NCBI RefSeq assembly: GCF_022539505.1
Contig: NC_061511.1
Location: 35,908,620-35,972,619, forward strand
Reading direction: 5' to 3'
Source: Lolium rigidum
Taxonomy: Eukaryota; Streptophyta; Magnoliopsida; Poales; Poaceae
DNA length: 64,000 nucleotides
The notes under the pieces were generated by a model. That model saw only the letters and a program-made list of their open reading frames with translations. It made no database searches and was not told where the DNA came from. The first letter of the stretch is position 1, and the number at the start of each line of letters is the position of its first letter. The position numbers and the translations under genes are program-made. Below, in pieces: positions 1 to 10,381 of the stretch.

Positions 1-1805
1 CATACACCGGTCTGAATCTCAAATAGGCATCAAGATTCACACAAATAGCCATATCATCGGGAACACGATTATAATCAAAGACTTCAGCGATAGGATTTGT
101 CTGCAACAAACACACAAATATAGGAATTCAAATTACACTGAGTAGAACATGGAAACAGCATATTTCAAATGTGATGGACATTTTGTTTTTATTTCAATTT
201 TCAGGTTTCCGTTTGCTTTGAAAATGTATGAGACCACTAACATGTACTATAATTATATCATTGATACTGATTGGATGTTGTTCAATAAGAAAAGAATAAA
301 GTATGTACTAATGTCTGATGAACTCAACAACACTACAAAGACAGTTCAGGTTCTATCCGACTATCACAATCAACAGTTAACATAATACAGTATTCCATAA
401 AAGAGAACATCATCCATCTGAACAGTTGATTGTACAGGGCCATGAATCACAGTATCACGTGATCTAGGACTTTGATCCCAATATTTCATGCACTAGTGTT
501 TTGAACATTATAAAAGGCAAAATGGAGCCAAACCTGGTGACCCACATGTTCGTCATACATCTCCCATTTTTCTCTATCAACAACCTATTCGACAAGAAAA
601 CAGGTTAAAATCCAGATATCGTGCCAGACTAACTGTTTTACAGAATTAATCTGAGGATCAAACATTTCAAAATAAGAAACAAGGGAACAAGAAATGAATG
701 TAATTAATAAACAACAATGTAATAGCAAGACTACAAAATTTTCTTTGATTTTGCCAACTTTGTACATGAATAATTTGAGGCTTCTGAGCAAGTTCCAGGT
801 ACCAATCAACCAAATGGTGAATTTGTTCACAAAACTGCATATTATGCTGTCAGAGATTTTGTATGTAAATGCCCAATGGTTTACAGAAACTATGTCCAAG
901 TTATGCAATCTCAAGCAACTGTCTAGATTAAATTTTCTGATAACAACATTTGGTTAGAAAGAAAGGTCAAATTTGATTATTCAAGCTCTGGTACCAGAAT
1001 ATTGCAGTAATTGGGACATGCTCGGTGCACTCTTGGCCCAGAGATTCCGCTTCTATTTACTCTAAATCATCCCCAATTTTTTCAACGATTCACATCCAGA
1101 ACAACAAGATTGGCACAGAAATGCAGACGAGCCAATAAATCACAAGCGAGGAAGCAAGATAGAACAGAATGAGGCTATACCTCGCGGGTGAAATAGTTCT
1201 TAAGCTTGCTCCAGAGCGCCTTCTTGGGGTGCGACGATTCCGCCTACTCAAGAGAAACCAAGAAACGCTCAAGAACGCACTTCAAGAACTCCAAAGAAAC
1301 AACAATGCGTCGCAGAAAGGAGATACGCGCGCGGCATCACCTGTTCCGCCTCCTCCGGCTTCTTCTTCTTCTTCTTCTCCCCCTCCTCGGCCGATCCCCT
1401 GCCGGCCTCCTTGATAGCCGCCTGCGCTCGTACCAGCCGGTCGAACACTTCCTTGCAGTCGATGGCCGCGGAGCTTACCGTCCCGGCTCCGAATGGCCAG
1501 CCGCTGTCGAGGGAGGGGGTGGACGGGCTGCTTCCCGCGGAGCTTGGAGCGGGAGGTTCCGGAAGGGGAATGGCGGCGGTCACCTCGGCCCCCACCGTGG
1601 CGGAGCTCGATCCATTGGTGCCGCGGCTTCCGCCTCCGGCCTGCTGGCGGACACGTTCCTGGGGTCGGCCGGCGGGCGCTGCAGGGAGACGCGACGGCGA
1701 GGAGGCCTCGGCGCCGCCTTGGGCTGCCTCAGCGCCGTTCTTGGAGTCCTCGCGTTGCCCATTGACCGGTTCTTGGTAGTGGTCTGTTCCTGAACCGGAC
1801 TTCAT
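1..1805 (-). CDS. otubain-like deubiquitinase, copy 1 (partial, exons 1-4; runs off left edge)
   Basis: This is the 5' half of a gene for an OTU-family cysteine protease of the otubain type (peptidase C65), which removes ubiquitin from proteins. I read exon 1 at 1341-1805 (155 codons, ATG at 1803-1805), exon 2 at 1181-1243 (21 codons), exon 3 at 534-584 (17 codons) and exon 4 from 100 to the edge. Each intron has GT/AG ends and every junction is phase 0. The identity comes from the complete paralogue at 37860-41503, which matches exon by exon and also through the introns. The catalytic Asp and Cys of exon 4 lie just beyond the edge. The first ~155 residues are a Ser/Ala/Pro/Gly-rich, Lys-rich low-complexity extension. 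Intron 2 is about 300 bp shorter than in the paralogue. The frame is open in everything visible, so I infer a functional or recently functional gene. A LINE sits 143 bp upstream of the ATG. Confidence 0.8.
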
Positions 1806-1947
1806 CGCTGCGGCGGCGTCAAGGACTTGAGTGGCAATTCCGCTAATGTGAGGGCGTGGAGAAGAAATGTGTGAAGGTTGCTGCTAGGGATGCAGGCGGA
1901 CGCCCGCCAGACTTAAAAAAAACGGTCGGCCTGGTCAATTCGTTATT
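1806..1947 (-). promoter_or_regulatory. 5' flank of otubain-like copy 1, cut by a LINE
   Basis: This is the proximal upstream region of the minus-strand otubain-like gene. It matches the flank of the second copy only to about 1860 (41558 in the other copy), where the other copy turns into a GGGA microsatellite. The LINE at 1962 separates this flank from the DNA that resumes at 7257. I see no clear TATA box in the remaining piece. Confidence 0.4.
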
Positions 1948-1961
1948 AATCACCTTTCACT
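1948..1961 (+). repeat. left target-site duplication of the full-length LINE
   Basis: The 14-bp sequence AATCACCTTTCACT recurs at 7243-7256 directly after the poly(A) tail. This marks target-primed integration. One or two of the leading A residues are ambiguous with the tail. Confidence 0.9.
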
Positions 1962-2190
1962 GTTTTTCTCTCTCCTAGGGTAGAGGCGATCCCAATGGCG
2001 ATCAGCCGGACCTAGGGTTGAGACCTTGTTTGTGTTACGCCTGCGAGCGTGATCTCCATCTCGTTTCCCTCCCTCCTGATCTCTGCGCCCTCGGTCTTCC
2101 GTGCGATCTTCCCCGGATTCGGAGCGATCAAGGGACTCTCGTAGATTGTCGCCCGCTCTTGGTCCGTGGGTCGGTCTGCGGGAACGATCG

Positions 2191-3540
2191 ATGACGGGAT
2201 CGCAGGTGATGGGTGATGGAGGAAAGGCGGCGGCGGCTGCCTCCCGAGCGGAGGCCTCTGCTTCAACTGGGGGCACTCCGATGACCCCCCAACCAACGGC
2301 GGCGACGGCTTCTGGATCTGAGGAGGGTGTCTCAGAGATGATGGGCCGGCTTCGTCTCACGGCGGCGGAGGCTGCAGCGGTCGTGCTGGATGATGGCGCT
2401 GATGAGATCTCGGTCCACTCCCAGTGGACGCTGGTCGGCAAGGTGCTCTCACCCACCATCTTGCACATCAGTACGATCTCCTCCGCTTTGCGTCCGGCGT
2501 GGGGTAACCCACGAGGGCTTCTGCTGAACTCTGGTGGCGACAACATCTTTGTCGCGGAATTTGCTACGAAGGGTGACATGGATCGTGTGCTGGATGGCCC
2601 GCCGTGGGTAGTAGGCAAGCATGCGGTCCTTCTGCAATCGTTCAACATCGATCTGAGACCGAGGGATATGATTTTCTACAAGCTAAAAGTGTGGGTGAGG
2701 ATTTTGAACCTTCCCTTTGGCTACATGCAAAAGCGATCAGGCTTGGCTATTGCAAGATCAATTGGCGTTGATGGGAGTTCTCCGGTGGTTGAATGTGATG
2801 CATCGGGACGCTGTTGGGGGAGTTATATGCGTGTGCGTGTGGAGATTGATGTTGACAAACCGCTCCAGCGGGGAGTCATGGTTTTTTCGCAAAGGCGCAA
2901 CGCGACTGACTGGTTTGAGCTCCAGTATGAGAATTTGCCTCGCTACTGTTTCTCGTGTGGTATGATTGGTCACTCCTCTACAGAATGCTTAAATCCAGGG
3001 GAGCGTGATGCGGGTGGCAGGCTCCCGTACTCGGCGGATTTTCTGTGTGCACCAGATGAAAGGAAGAAGAAGATGCAGGGTGCTCAGTCGTCGAGTGGCT
3101 CGGTCTCGACTGGTAAGGGAAGAGCGTCCTCGCCGGGGAAGGACAGGCCTAATCAGTCGGGCAGTAGGAGTGCGACAGTGGACAACTCTGAACCGGAGGT
3201 GGCGTCTCCGGGGAAGAAGAACCCGCGACCCCGCACAAAAGCTAACAAGGCCGACATAGGGCCAGAGAAGGACATTGTTGCTGGTCAGGGTGGGAAGGGC
3301 AACTCTGGACAGAAAAGGAAGAAAATGCAAGTATACAAGGCGAAATCCACCCCTTTACTGACGGCAGATACTGTGCACCCACTGGCTTTGGTGGTGCGCG
3401 ATGGTGTGCTGGCGCCGGTGGCTGAGGAAGTGCAAGCCACCGATGCTGAGAGCAATGACTCCAACAAGAAGCGGAAAGGTGATAACCATGGATCGGCGGA
3501 TCAGGCGGGAGCTATTGAGCAGCCCCGCCAAACGCAATGA
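2191..3540 (+). CDS. LINE ORF1: nucleic-acid-binding protein with CCHC zinc knuckle
   Basis: ORF1 proteins coat the LINE RNA and form the ribonucleoprotein needed for retrotransposition. From the first ATG (2191) the protein has 449 residues; the frame is open upstream without another ATG. The N-terminal ~220 residues resemble the DUF4283-type domain of plant LINE and zinc-knuckle proteins, with W/F-rich stretches such as DGPPWVVGKHAVLL and FYKLKVWVRILNLPFG. A single CCHC knuckle (CFSCGMIGHSSTEC, C-x2-C-x4-H-x4-C) follows at about residues 253-266. The C-terminal third is basic, Ser/Lys-rich and probably disordered. The stop overlaps the ORF2 start as ATGA at 3537-3540, which suggests ORF2 is translated by termination-reinitiation. 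The frame is intact throughout. Confidence 0.88.
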   Translation: MTGSQVMGDGGKAAAAASRAEASASTGGTPMTPQPTAATASGSEEGVSEMMGRLRLTAAEAAAVVLDDGADEISVHSQWTLVGKVLSPTILHISTISSALRPAWGNPRGLLLNSGGDNIFVAEFATKGDMDRVLDGPPWVVGKHAVLLQSFNIDLRPRDMIFYKLKVWVRILNLPFGYMQKRSGLAIARSIGVDGSSPVVECDASGRCWGSYMRVRVEIDVDKPLQRGVMVFSQRRNATDWFELQYENLPRYCFSCGMIGHSSTECLNPGERDAGGRLPYSADFLCAPDERKKKMQGAQSSSGSVSTGKGRASSPGKDRPNQSGSRSATVDNSEPEVASPGKKNPRPRTKANKADIGPEKDIVAGQGGKGNSGQKRKKMQVYKAKSTPLLTADTVHPLALVVRDGVLAPVAEEVQATDAESNDSNKKRKGDNHGSADQAGAIEQPRQTQ

Positions 3541-6500
3541 GGATTCTATGCTGGAACTGTCGCGGTTTGGGGTCGGACGCGACAGTTGGCGAGCTCCGCT
3601 GGCTTGTGAGAGTTCACCGACCCTCCCTCCTCTTCTTGTCTGAAACAAAGATGAGGGATACCAGAGTTCGAAGTTTTATGTGGTCGTTAGGATACTCTGG
3701 TTGTTATGCTATTAGTAGTTCTGGCCTGAGTGGTGGCTTGGCCTTATTTTGGTTGGCTTCTGTTTCCGTTTCTATTATGCCTTGTAATTCTCGGTGCATC
3801 GATGTTCATATCACACCGGAGAACGGAATAAAATGGAGAGCGACCTTTGTCTATGGAGAACCTCGAAAAGAACATCGTCATGAGTTTTGGGAGTTTCTTC
3901 ATTTTATGCGAGCTCAGTGGAATGGTCCGTGGCTATGTTGTGGGGATTTTAATGAGGTGTTAAGCCAGGACGAGCACATTGGACCGCGAGACCGTTCCGA
4001 GTCACAGATTAATGCTTTCCGTGATTGCCTGCAAGATTGTGAGCTCAAAGATTTGGGTTTTGAGGGCCCGAAATTTACCTGGAGTAATCGGCAGGACCAT
4101 ATCAGTCATGTAAAAGTTCGTCTGGATAGAGCTGTCGTAAATGGGGGTTTTTCGAGTATGTTTGAGGACTGCTCGGTGGAAAACATCATCACTACGGACT
4201 CAGATCATTACGCGATCCTCATCTCCTTGATGAGGGGATCGGAGACTGAGGTGCGTCTTCCTGTACAACACGGCTTCAGGTTTGAGGCGATATGGCTGCG
4301 TGCCCCGGATTACAGAGAAGTTCTCGAGAATGCATGGGTGGAGGGGCGGAGCCCTGTGACCTCCCTGCAGTCTACTTGGTCCAATCTGAACCGTGTCACA
4401 ACCTCTCTGAAGGACTGGAGTAGAGCAACATTTGGTTCCGTAAGGAAGAAAATTAAACAGTTGGAAGGAAAACTGCGGGACTTACGTGAGCTTCAGTTTA
4501 CCGATCAGACCTTGGTTGATGAAAAGGAGGCGGAGCGGGAACTGTGTGAACTTTTCGAGCGGGAGGAGATCATGGCGAGGCAGCGTTCCCGGGTTGATTG
4601 GCTCAAGGAGGATGACCGTAATACCTCCTTTTTCCATGCAAGGGCTACAGCAAGACGCAAAACAAATAAGATTGACATGTTGTTGCGAGCTGATGGCTCA
4701 AGATGTGAGGTACAGGGGGAGATAAAAGGTATGGTTCAAAGTTTTTATGAGAATCTCTTTACCTCTGAAACGTGTACCTCGGTTGATGAAGTGCTTGAGG
4801 CTATCCCATCTAAAGTAACTGCTGATATGAATGCGGACTTATGTAAACCGTATACAGATGAGGAAATTGGTGCTGCTCTTTTCCAAATGGGCCCTACCAA
4901 AGCACCCGGACCTGATGGTTTTCCGGCTCTGTTTTATCAGACTCATTGGGAATTCTTCAAGGAAGAGATTTGTAATGCGGTGAGAGCATTCCTTGTGGGA
5001 GGCGAGGTCCCAGAGGGTTTCTACGATTCTGTTATTGTTCTGATTCCCAAAGTGACTAAACCGAAACACCTGAAGAACTTTCGCCCCATCAGTTTATGCA
5101 ATGTGATTTACAAGATCGCTTCTAAGGTGCTGGCAAACCGGTTGAAGGTGATCTTACCATCCATTATTTCTGAGCAACAAAGTGCTTTTGTTCCTGGTAG
5201 ATTTATAACGGACAATGCACTCATTGCGTATGAATGTCTGCATACTATTCGACAACAAAATTGCAAGCGTCCTTATTTTGCCCTCAAGATAGACATGATG
5301 AAGGCCTATGATCGAGTGGAGTGGGATTATCTGCATGGTTGTCTTAGTAAGCTGGGCTTCTCACCCTCATGGATTCAGTCGGTTATGAGGTGTGTAACTT
5401 GTGTTCGGTATGCTGTTCGAGTGAACGGAGAATTAACTGAACCTGTGGTGCCATCCAGGGGCATCCGTCAGGGGGATCCCATTAGCCCCTATCTGTTTCT
5501 CTTATGCACTGAAGGACTGTCATGTTTACTGCAACAACGGGAGGACCGTGGTGAGCTCTATGGTATCAGAAATGGTAGACTCGGCTCCCCCATCTCACAT
5601 TTACTGTTTGCAGATGACAGCATTTTCTTTGCTAGGAGTGATGATAGGAGTGTTCAGGCCCTCAATGAAACTCTGAAGACTTACTGTGATGGTTCCGGCC
5701 AAAAAATAAATTTGGATAAATCTTCAGTATTCTTCGGTGACCATTGTGCTGATTTGATCAAGAACAAAGTGAAAAGTAGCCTGGGTGTGCAAAGTGAGAT
5801 ACTCAATGATAGGTATTTGGGTATGCCTACTTCGGTAGGGCGCTCTCCCACGGCAACTTTTAGCTTCCTCCATGATATGATCTGGAAGCGGGTGAATGGT
5901 GTGACGGATAGGCCGCTGTCAAGAGCTGGAAAGGAGACTTTTCTCAAGGCTGTTATCCAGGCTATTCCAACACATGTCATGAGTTGTTTCCAAATCCCTG
6001 TCTCAACATGTGAACAGATGAGATCTACTGTGGTGACCCAATGGTGGGGTGTTGAGGAAGGGAGAAGGAAATTACATTGGAGATCATGGGAGTGGCTCTC
6101 GTCTCCCAAACCTCTCGCCGGCATGGGTTTTCGGGACATGGTCTTATTTAACCAAGCTATGCTTGGTAAGCAAGGGTGGAGACTGCTGACCGAAACCTCT
6201 TCTTTGTGTGCCAGGGTACTGAAAGGAAGGTACTTCCCCTTCACCGATTTCTGGCATGCTACAAAACCCCGATCAGCCTCTTACACATGGCGCAGCATCT
6301 TATTCGGACGAGAGTTGTTGATCCGGGGCGCTCAATGGGGCATTGTTCGACAGCACATTCCCGCGAGTGTTGAGTGTGTTTTTTGTGGCAGGAAGGAAGA
6401 CGTAGAGCACACTTTTCTGTCTTGTCAGTTCGCGAATGAAGTCTGGCGTTCTGTGAAGGATCGGTTCAGACTACAGCTTGCGCGTCGTGATTTTATGTCA

Positions 6501-7211
6501 CCAAAACTCTGGCTGTTTCAGTTCCTGCGGCGAGCAACGAAGCTGGAGGCCACGGTTTTGGCTGTCGGCTGTTGGTACATCTGGGAGGCGAGGAATGATG
6601 CAAGAAATAACCAGAACTTTTCTAATCCGAAGCAGACCAGTATGAAGATCATGGCGTATGTGGACATGATAGTGCAGCACTGCTACAAGATCAAACCGGG
6701 GAATAGGTGTGAGTCCAGCAAAATTCAGAAGTGGACACCGCCGTCGCCTGGGGAGATCATGGTGAATGTTGACGCAGCTTTATTTCCAGAGCAGCGTCGA
6801 TCTGCAGTCGGAGCTGTCTTTCGAGACCATCTGGGGCACTGCGTTTTGGCGGTCAGTGAGCCTATCCCGGGTTTTCATGATCCTGAGATGGCTGAGGCGA
6901 TGGCGTTGAGGCGGGCGATGCAAATTGCATCTGATCGGGCCTTCGACAAAGTGATCTTCATGTCGGATTGCCTTTCCCTTGTCCAGCGTTCTCTTTCGGA
7001 TGATCGAGACCGATCGATGGTGGGCGTGGTTGTCTCTGACATCAAGCAGTTGCTGTGTGGATTTGTATCGGCTTCTATCAGACATACCAAGCGTTCTTGC
7101 AACGAGGCGGCACACATCTTGGCTAGGTCGTGTGATTTATCTAGCCAAGGTTTTATTTCCCTTTATGCTCCGGTGTCAATCCGGAAGACTCTTTGTATTG
7201 ATATTATGTGA
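3537..7211 (+). CDS. LINE ORF2: endonuclease / reverse transcriptase / RNase H polyprotein
   Basis: This 1224-residue protein nicks the target DNA and reverse-transcribes the LINE RNA. An apurinic-type endonuclease domain opens it (WNCRGLG at residues 6-12, SETKM near 35-39, GDFNEVL, then SDHYAIL). The reverse transcriptase follows, with FRPISLCNVIYKI, KIDMMKAYDRVEW, RQGDPISPYLF and the catalytic FADDS box at about 691-695. A Cys/His zinc-binding motif (CVFCGRKEDVEHTFLSC) lies near residue 950. The C terminus from about 1075 is an RNase H domain (VNVDAALF, then EMAEAMAL and FMSDCLSLVQ supplying the acidic residues). No stop or frameshift interrupts it. The start overlaps the ORF1 stop by four bases. 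Confidence 0.93.
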   Translation: MRILCWNCRGLGSDATVGELRWLVRVHRPSLLFLSETKMRDTRVRSFMWSLGYSGCYAISSSGLSGGLALFWLASVSVSIMPCNSRCIDVHITPENGIKWRATFVYGEPRKEHRHEFWEFLHFMRAQWNGPWLCCGDFNEVLSQDEHIGPRDRSESQINAFRDCLQDCELKDLGFEGPKFTWSNRQDHISHVKVRLDRAVVNGGFSSMFEDCSVENIITTDSDHYAILISLMRGSETEVRLPVQHGFRFEAIWLRAPDYREVLENAWVEGRSPVTSLQSTWSNLNRVTTSLKDWSRATFGSVRKKIKQLEGKLRDLRELQFTDQTLVDEKEAERELCELFEREEIMARQRSRVDWLKEDDRNTSFFHARATARRKTNKIDMLLRADGSRCEVQGEIKGMVQSFYENLFTSETCTSVDEVLEAIPSKVTADMNADLCKPYTDEEIGAALFQMGPTKAPGPDGFPALFYQTHWEFFKEEICNAVRAFLVGGEVPEGFYDSVIVLIPKVTKPKHLKNFRPISLCNVIYKIASKVLANRLKVILPSIISEQQSAFVPGRFITDNALIAYECLHTIRQQNCKRPYFALKIDMMKAYDRVEWDYLHGCLSKLGFSPSWIQSVMRCVTCVRYAVRVNGELTEPVVPSRGIRQGDPISPYLFLLCTEGLSCLLQQREDRGELYGIRNGRLGSPISHLLFADDSIFFARSDDRSVQALNETLKTYCDGSGQKINLDKSSVFFGDHCADLIKNKVKSSLGVQSEILNDRYLGMPTSVGRSPTATFSFLHDMIWKRVNGVTDRPLSRAGKETFLKAVIQAIPTHVMSCFQIPVSTCEQMRSTVVTQWWGVEEGRRKLHWRSWEWLSSPKPLAGMGFRDMVLFNQAMLGKQGWRLLTETSSLCARVLKGRYFPFTDFWHATKPRSASYTWRSILFGRELLIRGAQWGIVRQHIPASVECVFCGRKEDVEHTFLSCQFANEVWRSVKDRFRLQLARRDFMSPKLWLFQFLRRATKLEATVLAVGCWYIWEARNDARNNQNFSNPKQTSMKIMAYVDMIVQHCYKIKPGNRCESSKIQKWTPPSPGEIMVNVDAALFPEQRRSAVGAVFRDHLGHCVLAVSEPIPGFHDPEMAEAMALRRAMQIASDRAFDKVIFMSDCLSLVQRSLSDDRDRSMVGVVVSDIKQLLCGFVSASIRHTKRSCNEAAHILARSCDLSSQGFISLYAPVSIRKTLCIDIM

Positions 7212-7213
7212 TC

Positions 7214-7242
7214 AATAAAGTGCCGTTCTCTGTCAAAAAAAA
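7214..7242 (+). terminator. LINE polyadenylation signal and A-tail
   Basis: An AATAAA hexamer at 7214-7219 lies about 15 bases before a run of A that ends at the right TSD. This is the transcript 3' end that was copied at integration. Confidence 0.85.
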
Positions 7243-7256
7243 AATCACCTTTCACT
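7243..7256 (+). repeat. right target-site duplication of the full-length LINE
   Basis: This is the second copy of AATCACCTTTCACT, identical to 1948-1961. Confidence 0.9.
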
Positions 7257-7611
7257 TGAATTAACCAATCGCTCCTTGCACCTAACTTGGCGGACTGTCC
7301 GTCAGGTCCGCTGGACCGTCCACTTGCATCGCCGGTTGCTGCTAGTAATTAGAAGAAAGTTTGACGGTTATTTATAAAGGTGGCTTGAAGACTCGCCGAA
7401 ATTGGGCCTAGTGGTGGAGTTAAGCCCACAAAATCTTCGTTCATTTCGACTGGTAGGCTGCGTGTGATTGGCCCAATAATGTTTTGCTGATCCATATGTC
7501 GCTCGGTATCTTTTCCCAATAGTCTTTCGTCCCGCTTTATAAACAAAGCACCCACATCCATACAAGATCCGATCCGAGTACAAGACAAGAGCTAAAAAAC
7601 TCGAGCCTAAT
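7257..7611. other. displaced upstream sequence of otubain-like copy 1; no gene seen
   Basis: This DNA was contiguous with 1806-1961 before the LINE arrived, so it may hold distal promoter elements of the minus-strand gene. AT-rich motifs of the TTTATAAAG/TTTATAAAC type occur near 7370 and 7535. I see no credible coding sequence. Confidence 0.35.
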
Positions 7612-8350
7612 AGGGTGGTCACGGAGCCAAGGGTCGAGCCAGAACATGGCCCCCCTTCCGTCGCCTATGGAGAGGGACAATCCAGCTCTGATCTCGTGCT
7701 TAATGTCCTAGAGGGACCCCCAAAACTGAGATCTCTCCCGCCGCTCGCGGGCAAGGAGCGGTTGCCCCGGAGGTACTTCGCTTTCACCAACTTGAGCCAA
7801 AGACCCCTGTCATCCTTTATAATCCTCCACACCCATTTCAACATCAAGGCAACATTCATGTGCCTTGATGAAAAAATGCCTATGCCCCCAAGATCTTGGG
7901 GGCCCACACATCGTCCCACTTGACCATGTGGTATTTCTGACGGCCTGTCCGGTCTTTGTCATAAGAAACAAGAAAACTCCTTGTCAAAGGCGCCATGAAT
8001 TCCCTCGGGGAGGAGATATAGCCCCATAATATACATGGGAAGGCTAGACAAGCAGGAATCGATGAGAACGGTCTTGCTGCCTTTGGAGGTGAACCTCCCG
8101 CACCACGGCTCTGCCTTCGACCTCAACCGCCCCACCAAGGGGGCAAGGTACCTAATGAGGATCCTAGAATCTATAACCAACACCCCCCAGGTAGTTCACA
8201 GGGAATGTCGACAACTTGCAATTCAAGTTGTTAGCGATCCACTACTGAGCCTCGGGGGTATCCCAATACCACTACCTCACTTTTGTCAAAGTTAATCTTG
8301 AGGCGAGATATGGCCTCAAAACAAAGCAGGGGGGACTTGAGATTCTGAAT
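7612..8350 (-). pseudogene. decayed LINE reverse-transcriptase fragment
   Basis: On the minus strand, pieces of the C-terminal half of a plant LINE ORF2 can be read in order but in different frames. These are INFDKSEVVVLGYPRG (8231-8300), then LAPLVGRLRSKAEPWCG and CLSSLPMYIMGLYLLPEG (7959-8183), then DLGGIGIFSSRHMNVALMLK and LWLKLVKAKYL (7665-7919). They correspond to the region after the catalytic FADD box and to the thumb of the reverse transcriptase. Frameshifts and stops separate the pieces. No poly(A) end or TSD is evident, and it is distinct from the intact LINE at 1962. Confidence 0.75.
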
Positions 8351-8748
8351 ATCGAGGTCCGAGGCTTCCCCTGCTGGAGCTCGCCGGAGCTCACACCTGG
8401 AGGAGCACCCTGGAGGAGCGCCTTCCTCCACCCTCCCTGAACACTCTTCCACGATCGTGCCGCCCTCGCTGCCCTCGCCAGACACTCCTCCACGATCACG
8501 CCCCCTTGTCCGGGATAACCGACGCCGCCCTACCGGAGATCTCTCGTCGGGTCCTAGCGGAGGTCGCCTGCACCCCTGGGCAGAGCTTGCCCCTCGCGGT
8601 GGTTTCCCGCCACCCTGGCGCTGACCCGTGGCGGAGTCGCCCGCGCCGGCCCCTGCTGGAGGGCGTCCACGTCGCCCCTCGCGCGCCCCCACCTCTGCCG
8701 GAGGTCCTCCTGGTTGGCCCCTACCGGAGCTGAGGAAGAAGGAAGGAG
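8351..8748. other. GC-rich non-coding stretch fused to the LINE fragment
   Basis: The sequence becomes GC-rich here, with imperfect repeats such as CTCCACGATC. Long frames are open on both strands, as expected from composition alone. No protein family is recognisable. It ends at the TSD of LTR element A. Confidence 0.3.
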
Positions 8749-8753
8749 ATGAC
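8749..8753 (+). repeat. left TSD of LTR element A (ATGAC)
   Basis: ATGAC directly precedes the 5' LTR and recurs at 29010-29014 directly after the 3' LTR. Confidence 0.9.
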
Positions 8754-10352
8754 TGATACGTCTCAAAAGTATCCATAATTTCTTATGTTCCATGCTACTT
8801 TTATGATGATACTCACATGTTTTATACACATTATATGTCATTATTATGCATTTTCCGGCACTAACCTATTGACGAGATGCCGAAAAGCCAGTTGCTGTTT
8901 TCTGCTGTTTTTGGTTTCAGAAATCCTACAAAGGAAATATTCTCGGAATTGGACGAAATCAACGCCCAGGGTCTTATTTTTCCACGAAGCTTCCAGAAGA
9001 CCGAGGGAGAAACGAAGTGGGGCCACGAGGCGCCGCCACACTAGGGCGGCGCGGCCTAGGGGGGGCCCGCGCGGCCCTAGCGTGTGGGGCCCCCGTGACT
9101 CCTCCGACTCCGCCCTTCCGCCTACTTAAAGCCTTCGTCGCGAAACCCTCTGTACCGAGAGCCACGATACGGAAAACCTTCCAGAGACGCAGCCGCCGCC
9201 AATCCCATCTCGGGGGATTCAGGAGATCTCCTCCGGCACCCTGCCGGAGAGGGGAATCATCTCCCGGAGGGCTCTTCATCGCCATGATCGCCTCCGGATC
9301 GATGTGTGAGTAGTTCACCCCTGGACTATGGGTCCATAGGAGTAGCTAGATGGTTGTCTTCTCCTCATTGTGCTATCATGTTAGATCTTGTGAGCTGCCT
9401 ATCATGATCAAGATCATCTATTTGTAATGCTACATGTTGTGTTTGTTGGGATCCGATGAATATTGAATACTATGTCAAGTTGATTATCAATCCCTCATAT
9501 ATGTTGTTTATGTTCTTGCATGCTCTCCGTTGCTAGTAGAGGCTCGGCCAAGTTGATACTTGTAACTCCAAGAGGGAGTATTTATGCTCGATAGTGGGTT
9601 CATGCCTCCATTGAATCCGGGACGATGACGAGAAAGTTCTAAGGTTGTGGATGTGCTTGTTGCCACTAGGGATAAAACATCGATGCTTTGTCTAAGGATA
9701 TTTGTGTTGATTACATTACGCACCATACTTAATGCAATTGTCTCGTTGTTTGCAACTTAATACCGGAAGGAGTTCGGATGATAACCCGAAAGTGGACTTT
9801 TTAGGCATAGATGCATCGTTGGATAGCGGTCTATGTACTTTGTCGTAATGCCCTGATTAAATCTCATAGTACTCATCATGATATATGTATGTGCATTGTT
9901 ATGCCTTCTTTATTTGTCAATTGCCCAACTGTAATTTGTTCACCCAACATGCTATTTATCTTATGGGAGAGACACCACTAGTGAACTGTGGACCCCGGTC
10001 CATTCTTTACATCTGAAATACAATCTACTGCAATTGTTCTTTACTGTTCTTTGCAAACAAACATCATCTTCCACACTATATGGTTAATCCTTTGTTTACA
10101 GCAAGCCGGTGAGATTGACAACCTCACTGTTACGTTGGGGCAAAGTACTTTGATTGTGTTGTGCAGGTTCCACGTTGGCGCCGGAATCCCTGGTGTTGCG
10201 CCGCACTACACTCCGTCACCAACGACCTTCACGTGATCCTTGACTCCTACTCGGTTCGATAAACCTTGGTTTCTTATCGAGGGAAACTTGCTGCTACACG
10301 CATCACACCTTCCACTTGGGGTTCCCAACGGGCGTGTGCTTTACGCGTATCA
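8754..10352 (+). repeat. 5' LTR of element A
   Basis: This 1599-bp LTR starts TGATACGTCTC and ends GCGTATCA, which also occurs at 29002-29009. It aligns over its full length with 27409-29009 apart from scattered substitutions and 1-2 base indels. The terminal inverted arm seen in the sister elements (GATACGT...ACGTATC) is mutated here to AAGTATC. Confidence 0.9.
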
Positions 10353-10363
10353 AGCTAAATTTC

Positions 10364-10381
10364 TGGCGCCGTTGCCGGGGA
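10364..10381 (+). other. primer binding site of element A (tRNA-Asp type)
   Basis: TGGCGCCGTTGCCGGGGA lies 11 bases after the 5' LTR. It is the complement expected for the 3' end of plant tRNA-Asp, the usual primer of many grass Gypsy elements. Confidence 0.88.

Larger units (their letters stand above)
1962..7242 (+). mobile_element. full-length, apparently intact LINE (plant L1-type with RNase H)
   Basis: This 5.28-kb non-LTR retrotransposon has a short 5' UTR (1962-2190), ORF1 (2191-3540), ORF2 (3537-7211), an AATAAA signal at 7214-7219 and an A-tail at about 7234-7242, and it is bounded by a 14-bp TSD. Both frames are uninterrupted and the expected catalytic motifs are present, so it could be autonomous and recently inserted. 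The domain order (zinc-knuckle ORF1; endonuclease, reverse transcriptase, Cys/His zinc motif and RNase H in ORF2) is that of plant L1 lineages that carry an RNase H domain. Confidence 0.92.

Noticed and set aside
1206..1793. Plus-strand frame of 195 residues across otubain-like exon 1
   Set aside because: It is antisense to the GC-rich, low-complexity first exon; the same shadow appears at 40997-41549 in the paralogue.
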